From DASSUW01 sp963835525 (lineage in GTDB: Bacteria > Actinomycetota > Thermoleophilia > Solirubrobacterales > Solirubrobacteraceae), in assembly GCA_963835525.1 (NCBI GenBank), contig CAWIFM010000004.1, forward strand, positions 806,001-870,000: a stretch of DNA of 64,000 nucleotides, in the 5' to 3' direction. Below the pieces are notes generated by a model. That model did not search any database, was not told where the DNA came from, and saw only the letters and a list, made by a program, of their open reading frames with translations. The translations under genes and the position numbers were made by a program. Below are positions 1 through 7,255 of the stretch, one piece after another (position 1 is the stretch's first letter; the number at the start of each line of letters is the position of its first letter).

Positions 1-1107
1 CCTGTCGTCGACCTGCATCTTCGAGAGCTGGTGGCCGGCCAGCCCCGGGATCATGCCCAGGATCGAGGTCAGCGGGCCCATCTTGCGGATCCGCTTGAGC
101 TGGTCCAGGAAGTCCTCGAGCGTGAACTGGTTCTTGCGCAGCTTGCGCTCCAGCTCCTTCGCCTCGTCCTCCTCGACCGACGCCTCGGCCTTCTCGATGA
201 ACGACATGACGTCGCCCATGCCGAGGATGCGCTGGGCCATGCGGTCGGGATGGAAGCGCTCGAAGTCGCCGAGCTTCTCGCCCGTGGAGGCGTACATGAT
301 CGGCTTGCCCGTGACCTGCTTCACCGACAGCGCGGCGCCGCCGCGGGCGTCGCCGTCGAGCTTGGAGAGGATCACGCCGTCGAAGTCCGCCACCTTGGCG
401 AACTGCTCGGCGACGTTGACGGCGTCCTGGCCGGTCATGGCGTCGACCACGAGCAGGACGGCGTGCGGGCGGACACGCTTCTTGATCCGCGCCAGCTCCT
501 CCATCAGCGCCTCGTCGACGTGCAGGCGGCCCGACGTATCGACGATCAGCACGTCCTTGCCGTCGCGCGTGGCCTGCTCCAGCGCCCAGCCGGCGATGTC
601 GACCGGATCCTTGTCGGTGCCCTGCTCGTAGACGGTGGCGCCGGCCTGCCCGCCCACCTTCACGAGCTGCTCGACCGCCGCGGGCCGGTACACGTCACAC
701 GCCGCGACCGCCACCGAGGAGTTGTTCTGCTCGCGCAGCATCTTGGCCAGCTTGGCCGTGGCCGTCGTCTTGCCCGAGCCCTGGAGGCCGGCCATGAGGA
801 CGACCGTCGGCGGGCGCGGCGAGAAGGTCAGCCCGGCCGAGGAGCCGCCCATCAGCTTGGTGAGCTCCTCGTTGACGATCTTGACCACCTGCTGGCCGGG
901 GTTGAGCTGCTTGCTCACCTCGACGCCCTGGCAGCGTTCCTTCACCGTCGTCGTGAACTGCTTGACGACTTTGAAGTTGACGTCGGCCTCGAGCAGGGCG
1001 AGGCGGATCTCGCGCATCGCGGCGTCGATGTCGTCTGGCGTCAGCGCTCCGCGCTGCCGCACGCCCTGGAGCGTGCCCTGGAGCTTCTCTGACAAGGAGT
1101 CGAACAA
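1..1107 (-). CDS. ffh: Signal recognition particle GTPase Ffh (3' end off window)
   Basis: SRP54-type GTPase; binds 4.5S RNA and signal peptides of nascent membrane and secreted proteins and docks on FtsY, whose gene lies 3.6 kb away. The 369 visible codons contain the N-terminal helical bundle, the G domain with P-loop GLQGSGKTT near residues 107-115 and the DTSGRL motif, and the beginning of the methionine-rich M domain. Roughly 80-100 C-terminal residues lie beyond the left edge. The start is TTG at 1107 (MFDSLSEKLQG): an in-frame TAG stands three codons upstream, so no earlier start is possible. Divergent from sthA with only 28 bases between them; a candidate -10 (TACCCT on the minus strand, 1118-1123) overlaps that of sthA. 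Confidence 0.96.
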   Translation of the reverse strand, partial: MFDSLSEKLQGTLQGVRQRGALTPDDIDAAMREIRLALLEADVNFKVVKQFTTTVKERCQGVEVSKQLNPGQQVVKIVNEELTKLMGGSSAGLTFSPRPPTVVLMAGLQGSGKTTATAKLAKMLREQNNSSVAVAACDVYRPAAVEQLVKVGGQAGATVYEQGTDKDPVDIAGWALEQATRDGKDVLIVDTSGRLHVDEALMEELARIKKRVRPHAVLLVVDAMTGQDAVNVAEQFAKVADFDGVILSKLDGDARGGAALSVKQVTGKPIMYASTGEKLGDFERFHPDRMAQRILGMGDVMSFIEKAEASVEEDEAKELERKLRKNQFTLEDFLDQLKRIRKMGPLTSILGMIPGLAGHQLSKMQVDDR

Positions 1108-1117
1108 ACCGCTCTAC

Positions 1118-1127
1118 AGGGTACGGT
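1118..1127. promoter_or_regulatory. Overlapping divergent -10 boxes (ffh / sthA)
   Basis: AGGGTACGGT contains TACGGT on plus (1122-1127), ending 8 bases before the sthA GTG, and TACCCT on minus (1123-1118), ending 10 bases before the ffh TTG. Both fit the actinobacterial TANNNT -10 consensus and their spacing implies leaderless or nearly leaderless mRNAs. Seen in sequence; promoter activity is inferred. Confidence 0.45.
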
Positions 1128-1135
1128 GCGGAAGA

Positions 1136-2518
1136 GTGGAGCTCGACCTCCTCGTCATCGGATCGGGGCCCAGTGGCCAGAAGGCGGCGATCCAGGCCGC
1201 CAAGCTCGGCAAGCGCGTAGCGGTCGCCGAGCGCAAGGAGCGCCTCGGTGGCGTTTCGATCCACACGGGCACGATCCCCTCCAAGACGCTGCGCGAGGCG
1301 GTGCTCGACCAGCTCAACCATCGGCCACTCGACGTGCTCGACCCGACGCGGGTGGAGGAGTCCGAGCAGGCGGTGCTCGAGCAGCTGATGGACCGCACGG
1401 CCCGGGTGGTGGCCGCCGAGACCGCCGTGGTGCGGGAGCAGTTCCGCCGCAACCGCGTCGGCCTGCTGCCCGGCGAGGCGCATTTCGAGGACGCCAACAC
1501 GGTCAAGATCTCCAGCGACGACGAGCCGATCCGGGCGCGCCGCATCGTCATCGCCTCCGGCACGCGGCCGGCGCGGCCGTCGTCGGTCCAGTTCGACGAC
1601 AGGACGGTGATCGACTCAGACGGGCTGCTCAAGCTCGAGCACCGGGTGCCGCGCTCGATGATCGTGGTCGGCGCCGGCGTGATCGGGGTCGAGTACGCGT
1701 CGATGTTCGGGGCACTCGGCACCAAGGTCACGGTGATCGACAAGCGCGACCGCGTGCTCAGCTTCCTCGACTCCGAGATCGGCGAGGCTTTCCAGTACCT
1801 GCTGCGGCGCGAGAACGTGACCTTCCGGCTGCGCGAGCAGGTCGCCGGCGTGGACCTCGATGTCGACGCTCGCGGGCCGAAGGTGCGGCTGGAGTCGGGC
1901 AAGGAGCTAGTGGCGGAGACGGTCCTGTACGCGGTCGGCCGCCATGGCGACACCGAGTTCCTGCAGCTCGAGAAGGCCGGCCTCGAAGCCGACTCGCGCG
2001 GCCGCATCCCGGTCGACGAGAGCCACCGCACGGCCGTGCCGCACATCTTCGCGGTCGGCGACGTGTCCGGCGGCGGGCTGGCCGCCACCGCCATGGAGCA
2101 GGGCCGGATCGCCACCCTGCACGCCTTCGGCGAGCCGGTGCAGACGCTGCCCGAGCTGATCCCGACCGGCGTCTACGCGGTGCCCGAGATCGCCATGGTC
2201 GGGCAGACCGAGGAGCAGCTGACCGACAACGCGATCCCGTACGTGACCGGCATCGCCCGCTGGCGCGAGCTCGCGCGCGGGCTGATGAGCGGCGACGAGG
2301 ACGGCATGCTCAAGCTGCTCGTCGACCCCGACACGCGCTGCTTGCTCGGCGTGCACGTGATCGGCACGGGCGCCACCGACCTAGTCCACATCGGGCAGGC
2401 CGTGATGGGCGGCAGCTCCACCATCGACTTCCTCGTCACCGCGGTCTTCAACTACCCGACGTTCGCCGAGTCCTACAAGGTCGCCGCGCTCGACGCGGCC
2501 AACCGCATCAGGGGTTGA
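1136..2518 (+). CDS. sthA: Si-specific NAD(P)+ transhydrogenase (soluble)
   Basis: Flavoprotein of the pyridine nucleotide-disulfide oxidoreductase family that moves hydride between NADPH and NAD+ in the cytosol. The 460-residue product has the FAD dinucleotide motif GSGPSG at its N-terminus, a second nucleotide motif GAGVIGVEYASM in the middle, and a C-terminal dimerisation domain. In place of the CxxxxC redox pair of lipoamide dehydrogenases it carries HTGTIPSKTLREAV, the hallmark of the SthA subfamily. Length matches E. coli SthA (466). GTG at 1136 gives VELDLLVIGSGPSG, the expected N-terminus. Its last 11 bases overlap the 3' end of the convergent stomatin-like gene. Confidence 0.93.
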   Translation: MELDLLVIGSGPSGQKAAIQAAKLGKRVAVAERKERLGGVSIHTGTIPSKTLREAVLDQLNHRPLDVLDPTRVEESEQAVLEQLMDRTARVVAAETAVVREQFRRNRVGLLPGEAHFEDANTVKISSDDEPIRARRIVIASGTRPARPSSVQFDDRTVIDSDGLLKLEHRVPRSMIVVGAGVIGVEYASMFGALGTKVTVIDKRDRVLSFLDSEIGEAFQYLLRRENVTFRLREQVAGVDLDVDARGPKVRLESGKELVAETVLYAVGRHGDTEFLQLEKAGLEADSRGRIPVDESHRTAVPHIFAVGDVSGGGLAATAMEQGRIATLHAFGEPVQTLPELIPTGVYAVPEIAMVGQTEEQLTDNAIPYVTGIARWRELARGLMSGDEDGMLKLLVDPDTRCLLGVHVIGTGATDLVHIGQAVMGGSSTIDFLVTAVFNYPTFAESYKVAALDAANRIRG

Positions 2519-3533
2519 GCTCCGGCCGGGCGGGTGGGGACGGTGTCTGGGCGCCGCGCGCCTCCTCGTCCGCCGCGCGCGCCGCCGCGGCCGCCTCCGC
2601 GACGTCGGCAGCGGCCGCTTCGCGCGCCTCCTCGGTCTCCTGGCGCTTGGGGCGCGGCTTCGGAAGGTTGTCGGCCAGCCCTTGGGTGAGGTTGCCGAGC
2701 GCCTGCGTGAACTCGCTCGGAATCACGAACACCTTGTTGGCCTGGCCCTGCGCGAGCTGCGGCAGCATCTGCAGGTACTGATAGGAGAGCAGCCGCTCGT
2801 CGGGCGCGCCGTCGTGGATGGCCTGGAAGACGGTCTCGATCGCCTTCGCCTCGCCCTCGGCGCGCAGGATCGCCGCCGTGCGGGCGCCCTCGGCCTTGAG
2901 CACGGCCGACTGCTTCTCGCCCTCCGCCGTGAGGATCGCCGACTGCTTGACGCCCTCGGCGGTCAGGATCGTCGCGCGGCGGTCGCGCTCGGCGCGCATC
3001 TGCTTCTCCATCGCCTCCTGGACGGTGCGCGGCGGCTCGACCGACTTGAGCTCGACGCGGTTGACGCGGATGCCCCAGCGGCCGGTCGCTTCGTCGAGCA
3101 CCACGCGCAGCTGCGAGTTGACGTTGTCGCGCGAGGTGAGCGTCTCCTCCAGCGTCAGGCCGCCGATCACGTTGCGCAGCGTGGTGACGGTGAGCTGCTC
3201 GATCGCCTGGAGCGGGTTGGCGACCTCGTAGGTGACCGCCTTGGCGTCGGTGATCGTGAAGTAGATGACGGTGTCGATCCCGACCACGAGGTTGTCCTCG
3301 GTGATCACCGGCTGCGGCGGGAAGGAGACCACCTGCTCGCGCAGGTCGAGCAGCGGCTTGACGCGGTCGATGAAGGGGATGATCAGCGCCAGCCCGGGGT
3401 CGAGCGTGTTCTTGTAGCGCCCGAGCCGCTCCACGATCCCGGCCCGCGCCTGCGGCACGATCCGGATCGCCCTCGCGGCGACGATCAACAGGAACACGGC
3501 AACGACGATCAGGGCGATCAATCCGGCATCCAT
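2508..3533 (-). CDS. SPFH/Band 7 (stomatin-like) membrane protein
   Basis: Membrane-anchored SPFH protein, 341 residues. One N-terminal membrane segment (about residues 4-22) is followed by the SPFH core (RAGIVERLGRYKNTLDPGL and onwards), a helical region with repeated LTAEGxKQSAIL units, and an Ala/Glu-rich, Pro-ending tail. Family members form large oligomers that organise membrane microdomains or chaperone proteases. Start ATG 3533 has a strong AGGAGG nearby. It follows the NfeD-like gene by 10 bases; the NfeD/stomatin pairing is a known conserved partnership, so the two products very probably act together. Confidence 0.92.
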   Translation of the reverse strand: MDAGLIALIVVAVFLLIVAARAIRIVPQARAGIVERLGRYKNTLDPGLALIIPFIDRVKPLLDLREQVVSFPPQPVITEDNLVVGIDTVIYFTITDAKAVTYEVANPLQAIEQLTVTTLRNVIGGLTLEETLTSRDNVNSQLRVVLDEATGRWGIRVNRVELKSVEPPRTVQEAMEKQMRAERDRRATILTAEGVKQSAILTAEGEKQSAVLKAEGARTAAILRAEGEAKAIETVFQAIHDGAPDERLLSYQYLQMLPQLAQGQANKVFVIPSEFTQALGNLTQGLADNLPKPRPKRQETEEAREAAAADVAEAAAAARAADEEARGAQTPSPPARPELNP

Positions 3534-3543
3534 CTGGACCTCC

Positions 3544-3969
3544 TCATTCAGCAACGAGCGCCGTGGCGCCCCTGATCTCGAGCACCTGCACGCGCTTGCC
3601 CGGTTCGAAGACCTGGTCCTCGTCGTAGGGGCGCGCCGTCCAGATCTCACCGTCGAGCCGCACGCAGCCCTCGTCGCTGCCGACCCGCTCGACGACCGTG
3701 GCGGTCTGGCCGACGAGCGCCGCCGTGCCGGTGCGCAGCCGCGGCGCCTGGCGCATGTGGCGCAGGGCGACCGGCCGCAGCGCGGCGAGCAGCACGATCG
3801 AGACGACGAGGAAGGCGACCCAGCTCACGGCCGTCGGCGCCCCGGCGCCCGCGACCACCGCCGCGACGAGTGCACCGCCGGCGAAGGGCGCCAGGAAGAA
3901 CCCGAGCGTGGCGATCTCACCGATGCCGAAGACCACCGCGACGATCAGCCAGATCACCCACTCGTCCAT
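3544..3969 (-). CDS. NfeD-like membrane protein
   Basis: Short NfeD-family protein, 141 residues: two or three N-terminal membrane segments (about residues 5-65, Gly/Ala-rich) and a C-terminal OB-fold domain, visible as GQTATVVERVGSDEGCVRLDGEIWTARP ending in the typical VQVLEIRGATALV strand. It lacks the ClpP-like protease domain of long NfeD proteins. First gene of the two-gene operon with the Band 7 protein, its usual partner. A TACGAT box on the minus strand (3983-3978) ends 8 bases before the ATG, consistent with a leaderless transcript. Confidence 0.88.
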   Translation of the reverse strand: MDEWVIWLIVAVVFGIGEIATLGFFLAPFAGGALVAAVVAGAGAPTAVSWVAFLVVSIVLLAALRPVALRHMRQAPRLRTGTAALVGQTATVVERVGSDEGCVRLDGEIWTARPYDEDQVFEPGKRVQVLEIRGATALVAE

Positions 3970-3977
3970 GTACTTCG

Positions 3978-3983
3978 ATCGTA
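3978..3983 (-). promoter_or_regulatory. Candidate -10 box of the nfeD-stomatin operon
   Basis: TACGAT read on the minus strand, 8 bases before the start codon at 3969, in the short gap to the VanX-like gene. Confidence 0.4.
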
Positions 3984-3986
3984 CCG

Positions 3987-4724
3987 TCAGCGCGAGCGAT
4001 TCACGGCAGCCCTAGGTGTGGCGTCCGACACCTCCACCGGGAAATTGAAGTAGCGATCCGGGTAGCGCTCGTCGCGCAGCGTGAAGTGCCACCACTCGTT
4101 GTCGTACGGCGCGAAGCCCGCGCGATCCATCGTGCGCCTGAGCAGCAGCCGGTTCTTGCGAGCGCGGCCGCTGAACGTGTGGCTGCGCGTGTCGAAGCAG
4201 TCATAGCTCGTACCCATGTTCACGGAGTTATCCGGGTAGCGGCGTTTGCGCGGCGCCGTGCAGGACACCAGACCGAACTCCTCGCGCGACCAGCGCGGCT
4301 GCTCCTTCGCGGGCAGCTTCACGAGCGTGAGGTCGACGGTACTGCCGCGGCTGTGGCCGGAGCGGCGGGCGATGTAGCCGAGGTCGAAGACCCGTGCCTT
4401 GTCGACGCGGGGATAGAACTCGCGCTTCATCTTCTGGCTGCCGTTCTGCGACCAGCGCACGAAGTGGTCGACCGCCCGCTGCGGGCGGTAGCAGTCGTAG
4501 ACCTTGAGCGTGTAGCCCTGCTCGCGAAGCTCGTCCTGCGCCCGGTGGAGCGCTCGCGCGGCGCGCCGGTGGAGGATGCAGACGGGGTCGCGGTAGCCGT
4601 CGATGCGGCGGCCGACGAAGTTGTACTTCGTCGCGTACCGCATGTCCTGGAGGATCGTGGCGTCGACGTCTTCGAGCGGGACGAAGCCCGGCGCCAGCGC
4701 GAGGGCCAGCAACGCGCCGATCAT
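3987..4724 (-). CDS. D-alanyl-D-alanine dipeptidase, VanX/DdpX-like (M15D)
   Basis: Zinc metallopeptidase of the VanX/DdpX family, which cleaves D-Ala-D-Ala. Of its 245 residues the key ones are visible: H124 and D131 in SGHSRGSTVD, E210 and H213 in NEWWH, and R80 in YRPQ; spacing equals VanX (HxxxxxxD and ExxH). The N-terminal MIGALLALALAP resembles a short export signal, so the enzyme may act outside the membrane in peptidoglycan turnover rather than in vancomycin resistance; no vanHA or vanRS genes are nearby. Its ATG overlaps the ftsY stop (ATGA), so translation is coupled to ftsY, an unusual partner. Confidence 0.85.
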   Translation of the reverse strand: MIGALLALALAPGFVPLEDVDATILQDMRYATKYNFVGRRIDGYRDPVCILHRRAARALHRAQDELREQGYTLKVYDCYRPQRAVDHFVRWSQNGSQKMKREFYPRVDKARVFDLGYIARRSGHSRGSTVDLTLVKLPAKEQPRWSREEFGLVSCTAPRKRRYPDNSVNMGTSYDCFDTRSHTFSGRARKNRLLLRRTMDRAGFAPYDNEWWHFTLRDERYPDRYFNFPVEVSDATPRAAVNRSR

Positions 4725-5722
4725 GCCGTCAGGAGCGCCCGGGCGAAGTCGTCGGCGTCGAACGGGCGCAGGTCCTCGAGCTGTTCGCCGACGCCGATCA
4801 GCTTCACCGGGATACCGAGCTCGTTGGCGATGGCGAGCGCGATGCCGCCCTTGGCGGTGCCGTCGAGCTTGGTCAGCACGATGCCGGTGACGTCGACCGC
4901 CTCGCCGAACAGCTTCGCCTGGCGGACGCCGTTCTGGCCGGTCGTGGCGTCGACGGTCATCAGGGTCTCGTGCGGCGCGTCGGGCATCTGCTTGGTGATC
5001 ACGCGGCGGACCTTGGCCAGCTCCTCCATCAGGTTGTGCTGGGTGTGGAGCCGGCCGGCGGTGTCGATGATCACGACGTCGGCGCCGCGCTCGCGGCCGC
5101 GGGCCACGGCGTCGAAAGCGACGGCGCCGGGGTCGGAGCCCTCCGGCCCCTTGACGAGGTCGACGTCCGCTCTCTCGGCCCAGCGCTCCAGCTGCTCGAC
5201 GGCGGCGGCGCGGAAGGTGTCCGCGGCGCCGACCACGACCTTCTGGCCGAGCGTGTGGCGCAGGTGCCAGGCGAGCTTGCCGATCGTGGTCGTCTTGCCG
5301 GTCCCGTTGACGCCGACGACGAGGATCACGGCCGGGTCGGGCCGGATGTCGATCGTGTCGTCGCCGGTGCGCGCGAGGTCGGCGAGCAGCTCTGCCAGCC
5401 GCGTGGTGAGCGCCTCGCCGCCGACCAGGTCGCCCTCCTCCGCCTCTCGCTCGAGCTTCTCGACCACCTCGGCGGTGGTGCGGGCGCCGACGTCGGCGTA
5501 GATCAGGGCCTCCTCGAGCCGCTCCCAGGTCGCCTCGTCGAGGTCGCCCTCGAACAGCGTCGCCTGGACCTCGGCGGCCAGCGCCTCGCGCGTCTTGCGC
5601 ATCGACTCGCGCAGGCGGCCGAAGAAGCCGCGGCGGCGCTCCTCGCCCTCGCCCGGGTCGGGCGCGTCCTCGTCGAAGGAGCGGCCGTCGGTGACGAACA
5701 GGTGATGCCAGTCACGGGCCAC
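4721..5722 (-). CDS. ftsY: SRP receptor GTPase FtsY
   Basis: Membrane-associated receptor for the Ffh-ribosome complex. The 333 residues contain a short acidic N-terminal region (no long A domain), the N helical bundle, and the G domain with GVNGTGKTTTIGKLAW, DTAGRLHTQ and TKLDGTAKGG. The GTG at 5722 (VARDWHHLF) is the only upstream start that keeps the acidic leader; a candidate -10 TATCCT lies 9 bases before it. It overlaps the VanX-like gene by four bases. Elsewhere in bacteria ftsY usually follows smc; here smc is 4 kb upstream on the same strand, so the ancestral rnc-smc-ftsY order is kept but interrupted. Confidence 0.95.
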   Translation of the reverse strand: MARDWHHLFVTDGRSFDEDAPDPGEGEERRRGFFGRLRESMRKTREALAAEVQATLFEGDLDEATWERLEEALIYADVGARTTAEVVEKLEREAEEGDLVGGEALTTRLAELLADLARTGDDTIDIRPDPAVILVVGVNGTGKTTTIGKLAWHLRHTLGQKVVVGAADTFRAAAVEQLERWAERADVDLVKGPEGSDPGAVAFDAVARGRERGADVVIIDTAGRLHTQHNLMEELAKVRRVITKQMPDAPHETLMTVDATTGQNGVRQAKLFGEAVDVTGIVLTKLDGTAKGGIALAIANELGIPVKLIGVGEQLEDLRPFDADDFARALLTA

Positions 5723-5778
5723 GGGGCGGGCAGGATAGCCGCGGGAATATCCGCCGCGCCGCAGCGTCCTTGGGGGCC

Positions 5779-5913
5779 ATGACCGAGATGGACCTGGAGT
5801 TCGTACCGCTGCAGGTCGCCGCGATCGCCCTGTACCGGTCCGTCGGCTACGAGCCGATCGAGGCCCCGGGGCTGGCCGGCGACTTCGTCTTCTTCGCGAA
5901 GCGCCTCAGCTGA
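5779..5913 (+). pseudogene. Remnant of a GNAT acetyltransferase C-terminus
   Basis: A 44-codon reading frame whose sequence VAAIALYRSVGYEPIE followed by an aromatic FVFFAKRL ending is the typical C-terminal beta-strand/helix of a GNAT acetyltransferase (compare AIALYRGAGYRDIP in the intact gene at 6797). The acetyl-CoA-binding RxxGxG part and everything before it are missing; the upstream DNA back to ftsY shows no related frame. Probably a degraded gene, less likely a short functional peptide. It overlaps the convergent LLM gene by 8 bases. Confidence 0.55.
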
Positions 5914-6778
5914 CGGCCGGGATCAGCTCGCGGCCGATCAGCTCGACGGCTTCGAGGTCGTCGTGCTGCAGGTGCTGGAGCATGACGCGATCGACGCCGG
6001 CCGCTTCGAGCGCCTTGAGCTGCGCGGCCATCTCGTCGAGCGAGCCGACGATCCACGCCGGATGGTGGTCGGCCGGGTCGCCGTCGATGGCGAAGCTCGT
6101 CATCAGCGAGAAGCGGATCGGGTCGCGGCCCGCCTCCGCGCAGGCGGCGGCCACGCGCTCGCGCCGCTCGCGGCACTCCTCCAGCGTCGCGTAGACGGTG
6201 TTGTACTCGTCGGCCCAGCGGGCGGCGAGGGCGACGCCGCGGGGCTTGGCGCTGCCGCCCGCGATCAGCGGCGGGTGCGGGTCCTGGACCGGCCTCGGCA
6301 GCGGGTCGGCGTGCTGGAGCCGGTAGTGGCTGCCCCGGAAGTCGAACGGCCCCTCGGTCCACGAGCGGTGGACGACCTCCATCTGCTCGGCGAGGCGGTC
6401 GAAGCGCTCGCGCGTGCTGTCGAACGGGAAGCCGAAGGCCGCGTGCTCGCCCTCGTGCCAGCCCGCGCCGAGGCCGAGCTCGACGCGCCCACCGGACACG
6501 TGGTCGGCGGTGACGACCTCGCGGGCGAGCACGGACGGGTGGCGGAAGGTGGCGGGTGAGACCAGCGTGCCGAGCCGGATGGTGCTGGTGAGGGCGGCCA
6601 GGGCGTTGATGGTCGCCCACGCGTCGAGCGAGCCGTTGCCCGGCACGTCCTCGAGCGACATGTAGTGGTCGGAGCGGAAGAGGGCCTCGAAGCCGGCGGC
6701 CTCGGCGGTCGTCGCGAGGGCGCGCCACTGGTCCCAGGTGACGCCCTCCTGCCCCTCGATCATCAGGCACACGCGCAT
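5906..6778 (-). CDS. LLM-class F420-dependent oxidoreductase
   Basis: Luciferase-like TIM-barrel oxidoreductase, 290 residues, of the F420-using actinobacterial type. Visible features are the N-terminal barrel strand with the DHY motif (FRSDHYMSLE), TSTIRLGTLVSPATFRHP, and the GRVELGLGAGWHEGEHAAFGFPF signature that binds the deazaflavin phosphate side. Substrate cannot be told from sequence. Start ATG 6778 is the only good candidate; upstream in-frame sequence is the antisense of the GNAT gene. Divergent from the GNAT gene 18 bases away, sharing an overlapping promoter. Confidence 0.88.
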   Translation of the reverse strand: MRVCLMIEGQEGVTWDQWRALATTAEAAGFEALFRSDHYMSLEDVPGNGSLDAWATINALAALTSTIRLGTLVSPATFRHPSVLAREVVTADHVSGGRVELGLGAGWHEGEHAAFGFPFDSTRERFDRLAEQMEVVHRSWTEGPFDFRGSHYRLQHADPLPRPVQDPHPPLIAGGSAKPRGVALAARWADEYNTVYATLEECRERRERVAAACAEAGRDPIRFSLMTSFAIDGDPADHHPAWIVGSLDEMAAQLKALEAAGVDRVMLQHLQHDDLEAVELIGRELIPAVS

Positions 6779-6784
6779 GTACGG

Positions 6785-6791
6785 GACAATA
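6785..6791. promoter_or_regulatory. Shared divergent -10 region (LLM / GNAT)
   Basis: GACAATA reads as GACAAT on plus, 6 bases before the GNAT ATG, and as TATTGT on minus, 7 bases before the LLM ATG. The same seven bases appear to serve as -10 element in both directions, giving two leaderless mRNAs. Confidence 0.45.
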
Positions 6792-6796
6792 GGCCG

Positions 6797-7255
6797 ATGG
6801 TCGAAGTGCGGCGGGTGCGCGGCGACGATCCCGAGGCGCGCGCGCTGGTGGCCGCGATGGAGGCGTGGGTCACCGAGAACTTCGGTCCGACCACGCCCGA
6901 CCGCACCTCGACGGTCACCCTCGACGAGATGGCGCCGCCCGACGGCGCCTTTGTGATCCTGTACGAGGACGGCGAGCCGGTCGCCGGCGGCGGCCTGCGG
7001 CGCCTGGACAAGGACGTGGCGGAGATCAAGCGCATGTTCGTGGAGCCCGCGGCGCGCGGGCGCGGGCACGGGCGGCGCGTGCTCTCCGAGCTCGAGGCGG
7101 TGGCGGCCGAGCTCGGCTATCGCCGGCTGCGGCTCGACACGGCGCAGTCGATGACCACGGCGATCGCCCTGTATCGCGGGGCCGGCTACCGCGACATCCC
7201 CGACTACAACGGCAACAGCTACGCCTCGTACTGGGGCGAGAAGGTGCTGCCGTGA
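6797..7255 (+). CDS. GNAT family N-acetyltransferase
   Basis: Acetyl-CoA-dependent acyltransferase of 152 residues with the full GNAT core: strand AEIKRMFVEPAARGRGHGRRV (RxxGxG/A pyrophosphate-binding loop), then the RRLRLDT strand and the C-terminal AIALYRGAGY. Substrate unknown; small GNATs of this type acetylate amino acids, antibiotics or protein N-termini. Stop TGA overlaps the GTG of the transglutaminase gene (GTGA), so the two are translationally coupled. Confidence 0.88.
   Translation: MVEVRRVRGDDPEARALVAAMEAWVTENFGPTTPDRTSTVTLDEMAPPDGAFVILYEDGEPVAGGGLRRLDKDVAEIKRMFVEPAARGRGHGRRVLSELEAVAAELGYRRLRLDTAQSMTTAIALYRGAGYRDIPDYNGNSYASYWGEKVLP

Noticed and set aside
31..1092. Long plus-strand reading frames opposite ffh, and comparable frames opposite smc, recG, fakA, ribBA and others
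   Set aside because: In GC-rich DNA the complementary frames stay open. They lack family motifs, are Arg/Ala/Gly-rich, and the opposite strand encodes recognisable proteins.
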